Both the position numbers and the translations under genes were made by a program. DNA of 64,000 nucleotides, taken from positions 248,001-312,000 of the forward strand of contig CAOLHI010000351.1 in the NCBI GenBank assembly GCA_948474755.1. The letters are read 5' to 3'. Of the stretch, positions 34,587-46,448 are shown piece by piece (the first letter of the stretch is position 1; every line of letters starts with the position of its first letter). Under the pieces are notes generated by a model that was not told the origin of the DNA, made no database searches, and was given only the letters and a program-made list of their open reading frames with translations. This DNA is from Ctenosaura bakeri (lineage: Eukaryota > Chordata > Lepidosauria > Squamata > Iguanidae).

Positions 34587-35529
34587 TGTTGCCAGGCTGT
34601 GCACCCCCCACACCTTGATATGGTTTAATTGCCAAAATATTATTTAATTGGGAAAATATATTAATTGGCTTTGATATAAAATGTGCCCTGCTATGGCTAT
34701 ATGGCCAAGCTAGACAAGAAGAAAAGACTGGCCAAACACGTGCACTTTGGATTAGGTCAGAAAACACCTCTAGGCGTAACCAGGCCATTGTCAGGAAATC
34801 ACTAGGAACTTGAGAGATAATACTCTTGCAGCTAACCTTAACAACTCTGTCTTTTGGACAATAGCAACTAGGAAATTCCCACCAAACTGTTGATTGTCTT
34901 AGCTCCTCTTCTCCTAACCATGCAAACCTCTCCTTTGTCCTAAAAGCTGTCCAACAAGCACTAAGCTTAGTGTTAGATGACAAAGGGCGAATGGTTGCCC
35001 ATCAGTGCAACCATTCACCTTTTGTCATCTAATGCTAAGGCAATGGTCCATTGTTTACTAGGCCAAAGAGCCATTCACACCCTTGCCTTCTAGGCAGAAG
35101 TTGGGTATATAAACCCCTAGTTTTGGCCAGTCAACTGGCAGTACTGGTCACCACTCTGCTGCTCCAATTCTCAATTGTGGACTGTCCTTAGATGCATGTC
35201 TAAGCCACGTTGCTGCTTCTTTGCTGCTCTTCTAGATCAGTAAATATCACTCACTACACCCTGAAATCTCACTATCTAAAAATTTCCTCTCTTTTTCCTT
35301 CAGTTAGCCTTGCATGATTGCATGACTATTTGGATCTTGTGTGTGATTAATTCCCCTAATAAAACACAATTTAGCTTATTTTGAATCTCTAGCTGGTTCT
35401 TCCTTGTAGAAGTACTGGTAAATATTGGTGTAAAAGATCTCATTAGGTTACCGTCACCCCATCTCAGGCCTCCTAATCTGAGCTAATAATTCTTCAACTT
35501 TGCATAGATGTACTGGCAATGTATTAACA
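34587..35529 (+). mobile_element. Solo LTR, family TGTTAC/GTAACA, copy B
   Basis: Starts TGTTGCCAGG and ends GTATTAACA, flanked by CTAC on both sides (34583-34586, 35530-35533), a perfect 4-bp target duplication. A TATA box (TATATAAACC) lies at about 35105 and AATAAA at 35358; the 'ttagctta-tt-tgaatctc' stretch and 'aaaagatctcattag' after it match the LTR at 51154. Length 943 bp with no internal genes. The 155-codon minus ORF inside it is not a known retroviral product. It contains a long hairpin described separately. Confidence 0.85.
34966..35039. repeat. Near-perfect 32-bp-arm hairpin inside the LTR
   Basis: Left arm 34966-34997 and right arm 35008-35039 are inverse copies around a 10-base loop. 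As RNA the stem would have 28 Watson-Crick pairs, three G-U pairs and one mismatch. The related LTR at 51154 retains only the right-arm segment (around 51560-51590), so the left arm looks like an inverted duplication or an older feature lost there. Confidence 0.7.
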
Positions 35530-35845
35530 CTACCATGTCACTGTCATTAAAGACTGTAAACTTGAGTCCCAAAAGTTATGAAATCTTCAGTTCAGCTTAG
35601 AGTCTTGAAAATACTGAACAGGATGCCAAGATGATGGGTAATGTTCATATATGTACTGTATGCTCATATGAAATGCACAGATAAAGAGAGAGGAAAGAGA
35701 GGGAGAACATCTCTCTGATGCTGTCTCCAGAAGTAACTTCTAACTTTAGGGCAATAAACAGTAAAGATTGTTTTATTATTTAATATGCAACTTGTGTGAG
35801 CAAGTTTGGACAGACTCACAAACTATTTCATTTCAATGTAAAGTT

Positions 35846-36027
35846 GAAGACTTTCACGGCCAGAATCCATAGGTTGTTATGGGTTTTCCAGGCTTTGAGG
35901 CCATGTTCTATTAGTATTTTCTCCTGACATTTCACCTGCATCTGTGGCTGGCATCTTCAGAGGATCCACATCAGGAGAAAATACTAATAGAACACGGCCT
36001 CAAAGCCCAGAAAACCCACAACAACCT
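35846..36027 (-). mobile_element. Penelope-like element fragment arranged as an inverted repeat
   Basis: Arms of 57 bp (35871-35927 and 35971-36027) are nearly perfect inverse copies around a 43-base centre. On the minus strand the text reads 'gaagatgccagccacagatg', then 'caggagaaaatac' and 'gcctggaaaacccataaca', a phrase I associate with vertebrate Penelope-like retroelements, in which head-to-head partial copies are common. The centre carries a hammerhead-like core (see next entry). Confidence 0.5.
35927..35966 (-). ncRNA. Hammerhead-ribozyme-like core (putative, probably decayed)
   Basis: On the minus strand CTGAAGA (35954-35960) matches the CUGANGA box and GAAA (35930-35933) the second box. 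UCCU before the first box can pair with AGGA after the second to give a short stem I, and GUC precedes it as a cleavage-site triplet. Penelope-like elements are known to carry minimal hammerheads. Stem II is weak and the base after GAAA is T rather than C, so activity is doubtful. Confidence 0.3.
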
Positions 36028-39000
36028 ACTTCATTTCATTTTCAAAGGTTTTCCCTGAACAGCAATTGCTATCCGCTCCTTTGTTTCAACTGTGGTGAGG
36101 ATTTTTCATGCTATTTGAGTCACTCTTCTGCTGTCAATTGTTTCAGATGTCAGATTCTCAGAATTTCTACCTTTAGCTCTCCCTCCCAAGGGAGTTAAAA
36201 AGGACTGAAGAATCACCAGTCACAAAATGGCAGTACATGGACAGATAACAGTCACAAAATGGCAGTAGCTGAAGTTGGCATAATCAGATAACAATTACCA
36301 ATAACTTTACAACAAAATATAATATTATATTGGTACATAATTCCTGCTGAGAAATTACCAAAAGATAGTCCATAGTGATTTTCTCCATAGTTTGATTGGC
36401 AATCTAGTAAACTACAGGTGAGAAGAGTTAGAAGGAAGCAGGTAGACTGGGATGACATTTGGCTAGTGACCTGGGGAGATGAACAATGCAAATGAAGCGG
36501 GAATTGTATCATTAAAGCAATCGTGCAGGAAAGAGTAAGGTTTGGAGAGAATATAGGAACATGATGTGAATTCCACTTTAAACACACTCCTATCTTGTCT
36601 AGATTTAACCTCTTCCTGTTCATCCTCATTAGCCCTTTGAGCTAAGGAACGTTCAAGATTATTGCCCATTCCTGTTCCTTAGTCTGAGGTGGCAAAGAAT
36701 AATACAGCTTGGAAATATTAGCATAGTAGTGGCACCTCACTGTGAATTTCTATATGCCCTCTAGCAGGTGGTTTTACGTGGGTATTTATGCCACACTATT
36801 ATGACAACATTATTCTTTTATCTGAAACGATGATAGCCAGAAATGTACATTCAAAAAAGCATTTTTCCTGTATACATCCAGCCAGATATGAGACAATACC
36901 ATTGAGTAAATTTAATCTTATCTTTTTTATGCAGCTCATAAGCGTCAGCTCCTTTCTCCTATTTAAGCATTTTCTTTTGAACAGAAGTGCACATGCCTGA
37001 ATATAAGACAAAAATTAAGGAATTCAGCTTTCTCACAGTGTCTTCTTTGCTCTGGCAGCCCCACTTTTGCTTTAAAGACCTATAGCCTGATTGTCACTAC
37101 CACCACCACCATCAATATGGGTGCTCAGTGATGGAAATGTGCCTATTCAAATTGTTTCACTGGTTGTTAATTTCTCCATCCCCTTTTCCAAGCAAAAGTA
37201 AAGAGCTTTCATTTCTCCACTGCCTGTGAAGGGGGAGGAACAGGCAGTGCTTTTGCAAGCATTGTTCCTGAATGCTTTGAAAAGTCATCTGATTTTTCAA
37301 GTAGTCACAGAGAATGCTCAGCAAAACCCTATTTGTTTCTGAAGCAAATAAAAACCACTACTAACCCATTCTGCCCCAATCCCTCTAGAACTCCAATGGG
37401 TCCCTGATCTTCCTGCTGACAGATGTGCCCTATGGGATGTAGACACATGGAATGAGATTCTTTAGTGTCTCCCTTTTCTGGAGTACTGGAGATGATTGTG
37501 AAATATAAAAAGTTTGGAATCAGTAGAGCTGAGCCCCTCTGGCACACTACAAAAAATCACTTTTTGAGTACTCCAGCTGAATGCTCAAAAGCACATTTGT
37601 GTCTTTCTGAAGCCTTTGCAATGAACACTCAAAATGCCCAGCTATTCCAGTAACTCCCCCTTTGCTGTCATTCCTCCTCCTCCACAAAACTAAAAGCAAG
37701 AATGAATTTGAAGAGACAGATGACCTGATGTGAGAATAGAGAAGTAGATCATAAACTCACAGGAACCAAATTAGCACCAATCCAAGATATCAATTCAGCT
37801 GCACTAAGCAGTATATTCATTGGATGGATGGATAGATGGATGGAATTAATAGTGTACATGTACAAAAGAAATGGATACAGAAACTAGATAAATATTACCA
37901 AAATGTAAGTACCCATTCTAATTTTTTCTGGGAGATTTAACAATTGAACAACAAAGGAGTGTGCTATATCATTATTTCTTATAATTTGCACATATACAGT
38001 GGATGAGATCTAAATCATTCAGTTCTTGAGAAGATTTTGAAGAGATGGAGATATTCACTTTCAGAAGGACCTCTTTAGGTAGTGCAACTCAAGTCCACTT
38101 GATATCTTACAGTTATTATCATATTATGCACATGGGCTCCCACTCATTCAGTGGGATCTCCCTCTCTGCCCCCGGACCCTCTGTGCATGGTGGGCACACA
38201 AGTGGGCAGCTGCAGAGGGAGTAGGAATCCATTTCACTAACTGAGGTCATGCTGTGGCTGACCACGGTTCCAAATCCGCACTCCTAATCACTGATTTGCT
38301 TCCATCTCTAAGGTACATTCAACTGTGGCTTTGATGCTAAGGCCTGCTGACATATAATAATGCAAGCTAGTGCTTCTACAAGCAAATAGTGTCCCAGCAA
38401 CATTCCATGTCTGCTAAACCAAAATCAGGAACAAATTCATCCTATTGATATAGTTTAATTAGTGTTTTTTCCAATATTGAGCCCCTGAAGGAATTCCAGT
38501 TCGTCTTCCTGCTCTGCTGGAGATGTAAACAGTGACTAACTCTGAATAGTCAAAGGTCACCAAAGTCACTGGTCTTGCCAGTTGCCAGTTTATTCTTAAC
38601 TTTTCCAGTACTACAAATTGGTTAAAATTGTAATGCTTAACTATGGACTGGGTACCACCTCCACCAGCAATACTTCTTCAGCCTGGAATGCTTGGTAAGG
38701 CTTTGGGCTTGCATAGCTATCTGTCAGGCAGGCTCACTCTAAAGTAGAGATGCCATAAGAAGTCAAATAAGGCTGCTCATAAAGTGGGCAAGTCTCAAAG
38801 CAGAACTAGTCTGAGAAACATAGTTTACCTCAAAGATGGCTACCACCACATTCTGCTCGCTGTATTCCAACACAGAAAAGGACAATGGTAGCGCTGTCTC
38901 TTTCCATGTACCTGTTTCTCTGTCTCACAGGCCAGCATGAATACAGAGCTTTCCCCCGCTGTTCCTGTAGGAATTGGTGGTGCCATTCATTCCTACAGGA

Positions 39001-39081
39001 ATGTAGGAAAGAAGCTTTCAGAACAAAATTGGAGAGTGGAGGTTTGTTTGTTTGTCTGTCTGTCTGTCTGTCTGATTGTTT
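36028..39081. other. Mostly unique stretch
   Basis: Holds a 19-bp direct repeat (36217-36235, 36249-36267), a GGAT/GATA microsatellite near 37818-37842, and a 13-bp inverted repeat (38962-38974 with 38989-39001). A GTTT/GTCT microsatellite runs 39042-39073. No gene was recognised. Confidence 0.45.
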
Positions 39082-39160
39082 GATTACTTGTTATATTTAT
39101 ACCCCACATTTCATCCAAAAAGGCTCCCAAAGCAGCTTACAAATCATTAATCTGACAACT
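39082..39160 (-). mobile_element. L2-type LINE 3' tail, minus strand
   Basis: The plus strand reads 'ttatatttataccccacatt' and then 'ccaaagcagcttacaa', the inverse of the standard LINE 3' end ('ttgtaagctgctttgg ... tataaatataa'). Confidence 0.5.
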
Positions 39161-40575
39161 CCCTGCTGTCAGGCCACAGTACTGGCAGCTGGAAAGGAAG
39201 GACAGACTCTTGCCAGCTGTTGGTGCCAGGGCACAAGGGAGCTGTGCCATCTGAAAAACTGCCATCACTAGATAACAAAATGGAGTAGCTTTTGCTTTAT
39301 CAGGTTTGGATCTCCAGTCCAATGTAACCAGTAGTAAAGTATCACATATGCATCAAGTGGTTTATTGATATACAGTTTTTCAATGCAGCAATAGTTGAGA
39401 AATAATATTGCAGGCTTATAAGACAGGAACAGTAAAACATAAAGTCTGGACAGTACAATATTACCAGAGGAAGAGAAATAAATAATAAAGCAAATAAAAC
39501 AAAGACAGCAAAGAACTGAATAGAAATAACATAGCAAATAGCTAATCAAACAAATAACACTGAGCTTTCTTGCATCCATCATCCTAAAATCCCTGAAGCA
39601 CACCTAATAACAAAATGTATGACTAGATGATGGTGACAACTAGACATGCCATTCTCTCTGAAAATCCCATCATTTCTTTAAAAACTTAGAATTTAATCAA
39701 TGAATTCATTAACAATTAAAGCAGAAAATTAACTCACCCTCTTCCCAAGACGGACAGCAATGAATTCATTTTCCCCTTCCCAACAATCAGCATTAATGAA
39801 TTAATGATTAAGCTTGATGTTCAATTTTTTTGTACCCTCCCCATTCCCTCAGCTCTTTTTTACAGCCCACACAGAAATTTATGCAGCCATTAGTTCCTAT
39901 GCTGGTGGAGAAAATGTCCTGCGAAGCAAAATTGCAAGGTGGAGGTGAAAGCCAACCTCTTGAGGGATATTCACAAGATTCAACCCCTCCCAAAAATAGT
40001 ATTAATTTACTTATTTACTTATAGCATAGGCCCCCTTTAAGCAGCAGATCAAGCAATGACACACTCACCTTAAAAGTTTTCATGTTCAAAGTAGCTGCTT
40101 AAAGAGACAAGTTTTTTTTTCCTTTATGGGCACCTAAGATCTTTACCAGTAGCCCCTTCTTCTAATGAAACCAGTACTGGTTGTGATTGCTGGTTGTGAA
40201 GCAACATAAACAGCAGGACCAGTAAGCACTTGAGCAGATTCTCTTCACTGGTTTACCTTCTGTGAAGCTCTCATTGATTCCCTTGAGCTACATGACCAGC
40301 CTGCCCAGATGAACAGGCTTTCTGTTTAGTAGCTTCTCTATCTTGTGTCATTTTCGAGTGCTTTTTGCAGACATTGGTTTCAATCCAGAGTGAATCAAAA
40401 TTCACCTAGACCTATTGAAATAAATGAAGCTTAAATTTAATCACAGCTATCTTAACCACCACTCAGTTCAACAGTTTGGATTTGACCCCATCTGTATACT
40501 AGTTATTCATCATCCAGCTGAGTATGTCTGAGCTTTAGGAGTGTATGTAAAGAATTTCCAGGCATTTTCAGTGGC
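39161..40575. other. Stretch with no recognised feature
   Basis: A 111-codon minus ORF (39268-39603) is AT-rich and hydrophobic by composition (many Cys, Phe, Leu, Tyr), but is AT-biased chance sequence as far as I can tell. Confidence 0.4.
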
Positions 40576-41200
40576 AACTGGTGGCTACCATATCATTGAA
40601 ACAACAAATCTATTCCATGTTTTTTAATGATAGTATTAATTTAATTGCATATGGATGGAAAGAAAAAGAAAGATGGAATCATAATGGATGGAAGCAGTAC
40701 ATATCAGAATATATGATGTTTGATTATATAATGGAAATAAGAAGGGTATATTTTGGTCAAAAGAAATAAGAGGTCTGGTTTAGTAATTGGAGAGTAATGA
40801 TTGAGTTTGTTCAGGAAAGGGAGGGGTATGAGAAAGTAAACAAAACAGTTGAAATGATTTTCCACATGAAAAAAATAAAAGGAAACTAATAAGCTACACC
40901 ATTCCCTGGGTGGGGGGGTGGGGGGGAGAGGGAGGAGGCGAAAAAGAAGGAAATATTGTATGTATATGAGTGGTTTGTTAAATGTTGAGTATACTATTAA
41001 GATGTGGTGTGTATAACATTTTGTTTTGTAAGATATTTTACATTAATAAACATATATAAATATAAAAATTTAAATATTCCGTTTTTTAATTCAGACTTTA
41101 AAAGAGCTAAGGTGCTGAACGTTATTCCCCCAAATAGGTTCAGCACTTTGGATAGTTTCTTCCAAGGTCAGACTAAAATCCACTGCAGTCACCAGCCACC
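40576..41200. mobile_element. Palindromic MITE, family G, hosting an L1 3' end
   Basis: The left arm at 40576 ('aactggtggctacc') and the right arm near 41189 ('tcaccagccacc') are inverse and match the arms of 9774-9946 and 45628-46233. Between them lie an L1-like 3' end and the inner 'aataggttcagcac' block shared with the 45628 copy. Confidence 0.4.
40605..41075 (+). mobile_element. 5'-truncated L1-type LINE: ORF2 end, G-rich 3' UTR and A-rich tail
   Basis: The frame ending at 40769 ('WKQYISEYMMFDYIMEIRR') resembles the hydrophobic-charged C-terminus of lizard L1 ORF2. It is followed by an A-rich UTR, a G-rich polypurine tract at 40908-40938 (several runs of three or more G), 'tgtatgtatatgag' and an A/T-rich end with ATTAATAAA near 41042. 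G-rich polypurine tracts are a known hallmark of L1 3' UTRs. The remaining ORF is missing. Confidence 0.55.
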
Positions 41201-43817
41201 ATTGGGGAGTTCTTCATTATGACTGGGTATTTGGCTGGATACAGCTCAAGTGGAATGAAGCTACCTTTCTCCAGGACAATACAACAACATGTATACATAG
41301 ATCTGAACCCAAAAATAGAATTGTCAGAAAGTGAACAATCTTTTCCCACATACTCACAAGAAACCTCATAAAAACTGAGCTGATTGAAATGAGAGTGAAG
41401 TAGGATATGCCCTTCATTAGGCAAGGCCAAATTAATACATTGACTGGCATTCTGTCAGCAATTACAAGACTGTAAACTGGACTTACAAGCTTGTAACTAC
41501 TGGGGATTCCCATTTACAGTAATTAATGATCAAACATGACTCGAAAGCCTACCTTTGCAAAATTGCAGCTCCACAACTGTAGCTTTTCATTGTTGTTGTT
41601 GTTGTTGTTTTGTTGTTGTTATGAAGTTTTCTAAACACATTTAAAAATACAATCATTTTTACAGGAAAAAAACCAGATACAGTAAGAGAGAAAGAAAAGA
41701 TATATGGATAATGCACATGAAGTATGAAAAAAGAGATATGAAAATAGAAAAATGACATCCAACTTTTTTCTTGGTGGTTATAAAAAAAAATAAGTATTAT
41801 GATCCTACCTATCATTTTAAATATTACCTGTTATACTTCTGGTAAACCAATCCTACCAGTTCCCAGAACCCAATGTTATCACCTCATTTCTCTTTTCTCT
41901 TTCTCTTTCTCTTTTTCTGTTTGCAAAAAGTCAACCAGCAGTTCCCAGTCCTTTAAAAATGTCACATTGATTTTTCTCTACACGCCTCCCCTACTTATCT
42001 GACAGGTTAGGGACCAAAGCACTGTTAGAAAACAGAATTGATTGAAAAGCAGAACCCATGTACTATACTGTAGGGAGCAAGAAGGACTTACGAAGACTTA
42101 TTTGAAACTGACCACACACACACACAGCTTGCAACGTTTCTCAGCCAGATAACCACCTTCTTCCTACTCTTGCCTTGCTTTGCAAGCAGTGTGCGCATGC
42201 AAGTGGTTCCAAGTGAGCCTCTGTAGACAAGAAAAAAATGATGAAATATGAATGAAATGATGATACCTGCAAGGTCTAGACTGAACTAGCCCTATCTCTG
42301 CCCTAAATTCATTGTGTCATTTTGGACAGATCAGGATCTCTCAGATTTGTTGGGAAGATTCTAGAATGATGTTGCAAAATTTAATTTACTTCTTTTCAAA
42401 CCACTAATCCTCTTTCACAGCAAATACGGAATACATTTTAAAATACACTTCATGCCACCCAAGACATTTTAGATTACAATTTAACTATAATTTTTGCAGT
42501 GGAGACATTTGTGCATGGCGCTCCTCCCCTCGACAAACAAATATATTATAAGCTGGACACTATTTTGTACATGTTTTGCAAAATTTCAGGCCTTGAAGCC
42601 AGTATAGTGGAGGAAAGAATAGAAATAAGTGTACTCTGTGATGACTGTTGGCTTCATAGAGTTACCTGCATATAATGAAGCCAGTTCAGGACATTTGGCC
42701 ACCACTGTATCAACAAAATCTAAATGTAAGGGGGGAAAAGGGACAGTCTAGCAAAGGGAAAAAAAATAAAGTTACTTAATTGGTGCAATAGTCCTTAATC
42801 ATGTTTACTCACAGCAGGTAGCAAGAATAACTAGTTATCAGTTAAGTTCTTATGTGATTGGATACTTAGTGGCTTTGTGTGATTTTTAGATGAGTGGTGA
42901 CTTGTACAAAAGTCAAGGAAAATTTCATCTACAATTGGATGATAGGTGACCTTGAAAAAATGTACTATTGCAAGTCCTCATTGGCTGGGGTGGGGAGACT
43001 AGGAAAAACTCATTTCTAATTGGCTGATAACCAGGGAGCCCTTGGGGCCTGTGAGGTGATAAAGAAATACAATCAATCAATCAGTCAGTCAGTCAATACC
43101 ATGCTCCTACTAGATGGACATGTAGATAAAGAGGGGCTTGAGATACTATAAAAAACAGTGCTATACTAGATAGTGCAAATAGATATATGGCTCTTCCCTA
43201 ACAGCTGCTTACTCAGCTGTTCATGACTCAATACCATACCTAATAATGCAGGGTGTATCTTGGCTTTTCAGTATTGTAAAATGCAATGTGATACTGCAAT
43301 ATGCTACAATGCCTGCTACAGCAAATATGATGTAAGATATTTGATTCCTTCCATGAAAAGTGAGGTATGAAAGGAATGTGCCTAGACTGAAAAATATATG
43401 TTCCTCCCAGAGGGAAGTGAGTGTGTGTGTGTACTGATATATTTCCATTAATAAAATAGCCTGAAAGAGTACCAAGCCACCTGCTTATTCTTCTAAAATT
43501 CCAATACCTAAGGTTACTTAAAATGAGAGTTTATGCTAATCTCCCTGTCCAGACAATACTACTGTTCGTGAGCTGGAACCCTAGGTAACCAGACGATGAC
43601 TAGAGGTAATCCCAGATACAAACAGTTTAGCTGACAATTGGCAAAGAACCCTCTATCTCTACAATAAAAGAGAATCCTAGAACACAGAAAGTATATACTA
43701 GGCAGATATGCACACACTTGCAGAAATGAGGCTTCATCTCACACATTTCAGTAAACTCAGATAGGACTTTCACTTGAATAGGTGAATCTAGGCTAGCAAG
43801 GATGTGGAAAACACAGA
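41201..43817. other. Mostly unique stretch
   Basis: Contains (TTG)n at about 41590-41620, a CTTT-rich tract near 41885-41915, an AC run at 42112-42125, and a CAAT/CAGT microsatellite at 43071-43097. No gene or transposon was recognised. Confidence 0.45.
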
Positions 43818-43930
43818 CCTCCAGATGTTGTTGGCCCACAATTCCCATCAGCTGTAGCCATCATAGTCAATGATAAGGGATTATGGAACATGCTGTTTGC
43901 AGCATTTGGAGGCTCATATGTTCCCCATTC
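43818..43930. mobile_element. hAT-type MITE fragment
   Basis: The text 'ccagatgttgttggcccaca' and 'attcccatcagctgtagcca', then 'gcagcatttggagg', matches a very common vertebrate hAT-derived MITE whose consensus includes CCAGATGTTGTTGGACTACAA and a mirrored CATCTGGAGG. The copy at 61974 shares it in part. It is non-coding. Confidence 0.55.
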
Positions 43931-44112
43931 TTGATCTGTAGCCTCTGGGTAGAATGTGATATGAATTCTTTAGAAAAACTGTGTGGAAAGAAGTGTTTGT
44001 CCCCTCCGTCAAACTTGAGAAAGCCAGTATCTCATGTCCATTTATGACCTCTTACTCTGTTATCAGTTGCTACCTCATATGATCATGACTGTGATACTTG
44101 CTATAGCATTCT

Positions 44113-44200
44113 CCCAGAGCAGTTACACTCAGAGTCACAGCTCCCATGATTGATGTGGATTAGAGGATTCTGGGAGTTGTTCTCCAAGAAAGTTATACTT
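44113..44200. mobile_element. hAT-type MITE fragment, small
   Basis: Holds inverse halves around 'cacagctcccatgattgatg' and 'ggattctgggagttgttctc', the 'CTCCCA-GAT' and 'GGGAGTTGT' motif pair typical of these palindromic elements. Ends not placed. Confidence 0.4.
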
Positions 44201-45627
44201 CTGACCTCTGGATCTCCCCATAATTTTGTAAGCCTTCCCATTCCAATGACCTCAACCTACCAAGCATTATTATTCTCATCACTAATCAAATGACAAACAA
44301 CAACCTCTGATACTTATAAAGTGTCTCAGCCCATATGGCAATCACAAGAGCAATGTACGTGCTCTCTGAGAAAAGTATCATATTTTCCATCATAGAAAAT
44401 ATTACTCTTTCAGTGCATAGAAAATGTGATACACATATCCTCTTAAGGGGTACAACTTTCAGTAAAGACATGGGTACTGTGAGTACACAATAATTAAGTA
44501 ACACATTTATTTATTATGAACATATACGCACACACACACATACACACATAGACCAGGATAAAGGTCCAAGGAAACAAAGTTCAGACTGACATCTTTCTAT
44601 GGGTTGTTAATTTGCAAAAGAACATCGATTCTTTTTTTAAAATCTTCTACTGTAGTATGTTTTTTCTTTATTTTAGTAACTTACATGCACACATACATAA
44701 CACAGATTATATTTGTGTGTGCGTGTATATGCTGAGATGCTATGATTTTCATTTATAGACGTGTGTAGTATATGAGTATAATGCGTGCACATGCATGTAT
44801 GCATATATATTTCATAAGTCACTCTGAAAATGCTGATTAACCAATGAAAGCTGAAATATAATTTTCAGAGATAAATAACTCATAAGCAAATAAATACAAA
44901 ATGAAGCTGAAACATTTTTACAAAAATCTATGCCATTTCCATCAAGGACAAAAGTACAAATGTAATCATCCAAGTAGATTTTGCAGATGATACATTCTGA
45001 AAACAAATTCTGTTCTAATGTTAAGGAAACACTAGATAGGGATCTCTAAAGTCCTGATGGAGCAACTGTTTACTAGCAACGCTTCAGAAGTTATTTGAAA
45101 TAAGAATGAATGGTAAAATGACATACTGCAAGCCATCTATAACTGTGCTGTTATGAACTCTAGCAGAATAGTGCGTCATTTCCATAGCCATTTTGGGTGA
45201 CCAGAAGTGATTTTCCATTCTGGGTTGGCTCTTGACTATTTCAGAGTTGAGAGCTCCCAGAAACAACATTTTACAGCCATGAAAAAAAGAGAGGTTTAAA
45301 CCAATATATTTTTGTTTAAAAAATGGAAAAGTTGACAAAAAATGAGGTGCCAAGGCCTCAGGTAGTCTGTGTGGGGCTCAAAGGCTGCACTAGACACCCC
45401 GAAGCCCCACATGTGGCCTATAGCCTGCCCAATTCACACCCCTAATCTAAAAGATCACCCTACCTTGGTTCAGTTATGTATGGGTTTTGTATGTCATTAT
45501 ATGCATTCTTCCTATGTTCTACCAATCATTCATGTAGTTCTCCCACTTGGAAGACCTTTATGCAGAGACACTTCATGGAAAGTTAAGAAGATTCCATGTG
45601 CATATGATGTGCATTTGTGTTCAGCAG
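44201..45627. other. Mostly unique AT-rich stretch
   Basis: An AC tract lies at 44528-44548 and a TGTG/CATG-rich stretch at 44690-44800. The text 45380-45440 ('gccccacatgtggcc') resembles part of another hAT-like element. No gene was recognised. Confidence 0.4.
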
Positions 45628-46233
45628 TAGCTGGTGGCTTCCATGCCCTTAGGTTGGTTATTATATTCAAAATCTCAGCCTAAACTTGAAAGAATCTATA
45701 TGAGAGGCTGAGTTCTATATTCAAAAATAGGTTCAGCACCTTGGATACTTCAGACAAGTTCAGACAAAAGTCGTTTCCTCATGGTGTCATGGGTTCAGAA
45801 CACAATGGCAGCTGTCTGCTGGTTGTATTTTTGCACAATGTTGTCGCAGTCCCACTGCTATCCCACCCTCACCTGTTGTGATTGTTAAGCGGGATATTCG
45901 CTTAACAGAATAAATCCATTAAGCACCCATGATCACACAAAACTCCCATCCTTTCTGGCCATGAGGAAGGACAGGAAGCATGATGGATGCACTTCCTTCC
46001 CCAGCACAGCATGGGAAAGAGCCTGGTTGCACTGTAGAAGTCAGGCATATGTTACTTATGCTCCCTTCTGCAAGGACCCAGCCAGGTGAAGAGGTGAGTG
46101 TTCCTATCATGCTCTCTTCCCAGCAAAGGCACTGCCAGGATTGTGACAGGAGGACAACAGGATCAGGTAAGCTGTGGAACTGGCCAAAGACCCAAAATAG
46201 ATTCAGCACCCCAGTGACATGGAAGCCAACAGA
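45628..46233. mobile_element. Palindromic MITE, family G, copy 2, split by a GGCC-ended element
   Basis: Left arm from 45628 ('agctggtggcttccatg') and right arm ending near 46233 ('agtgacatggaagccaac') are inverse and match copy 1. The middle holds 'ggttcagcaccttggatac', shared with the copy at 40576. A family F element (45769-46185) interrupts it. Confidence 0.6.
45769..46185. mobile_element. GGCC-ended non-autonomous transposon, family F, copy 2, nested in family G
   Basis: Left end AGTCGTTTCCTCATGG, right end GCTGTGGAACTGGCC; AAA lies on both sides (45766-45768, 46186-46188). The interior aligns with 6147-6540, for instance 'ggcactgccaggattg' and 'aggtaagctgtgg'. Its left first base is A, not G, so that end is mutated or the boundary is one base off. 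Confidence 0.6.
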
Positions 46234-46448
46234 CACTACTGTGTTTGCTTCTGTCTCTTTATTAATTCAACCTGGGAGGATGCACACTTTCCTCCTAGAA
46301 ATTTGAGGGCTAACTTAAAATGTGGAAATCTAAGTATCAAGATGATGAAGAGGCTGACTGTTCGCTGTTTTCAGCTGTAAACTCCAGTTGAGCCCTCTGT
46401 TACAAATTATTCAAATGCCTTTCGTGTGGCAAACTCTTTCCTTTAAAA

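Noticed and set aside
34516..34983. 155-codon minus-strand ORF
   Set aside because: It lies largely inside a solo LTR on the opposite strand to its promoter elements and has no known motif.
35846..36027. Simple DNA-transposon MITE
   Set aside because: The inverted repeat lacks a readable target duplication and its text matches what I recall of Penelope-like elements; kept as that with moderate confidence.
36217..36267. CRISPR-like array
   Set aside because: Only two copies of a 19-bp unit in a vertebrate-type sequence; no array and no cas genes.
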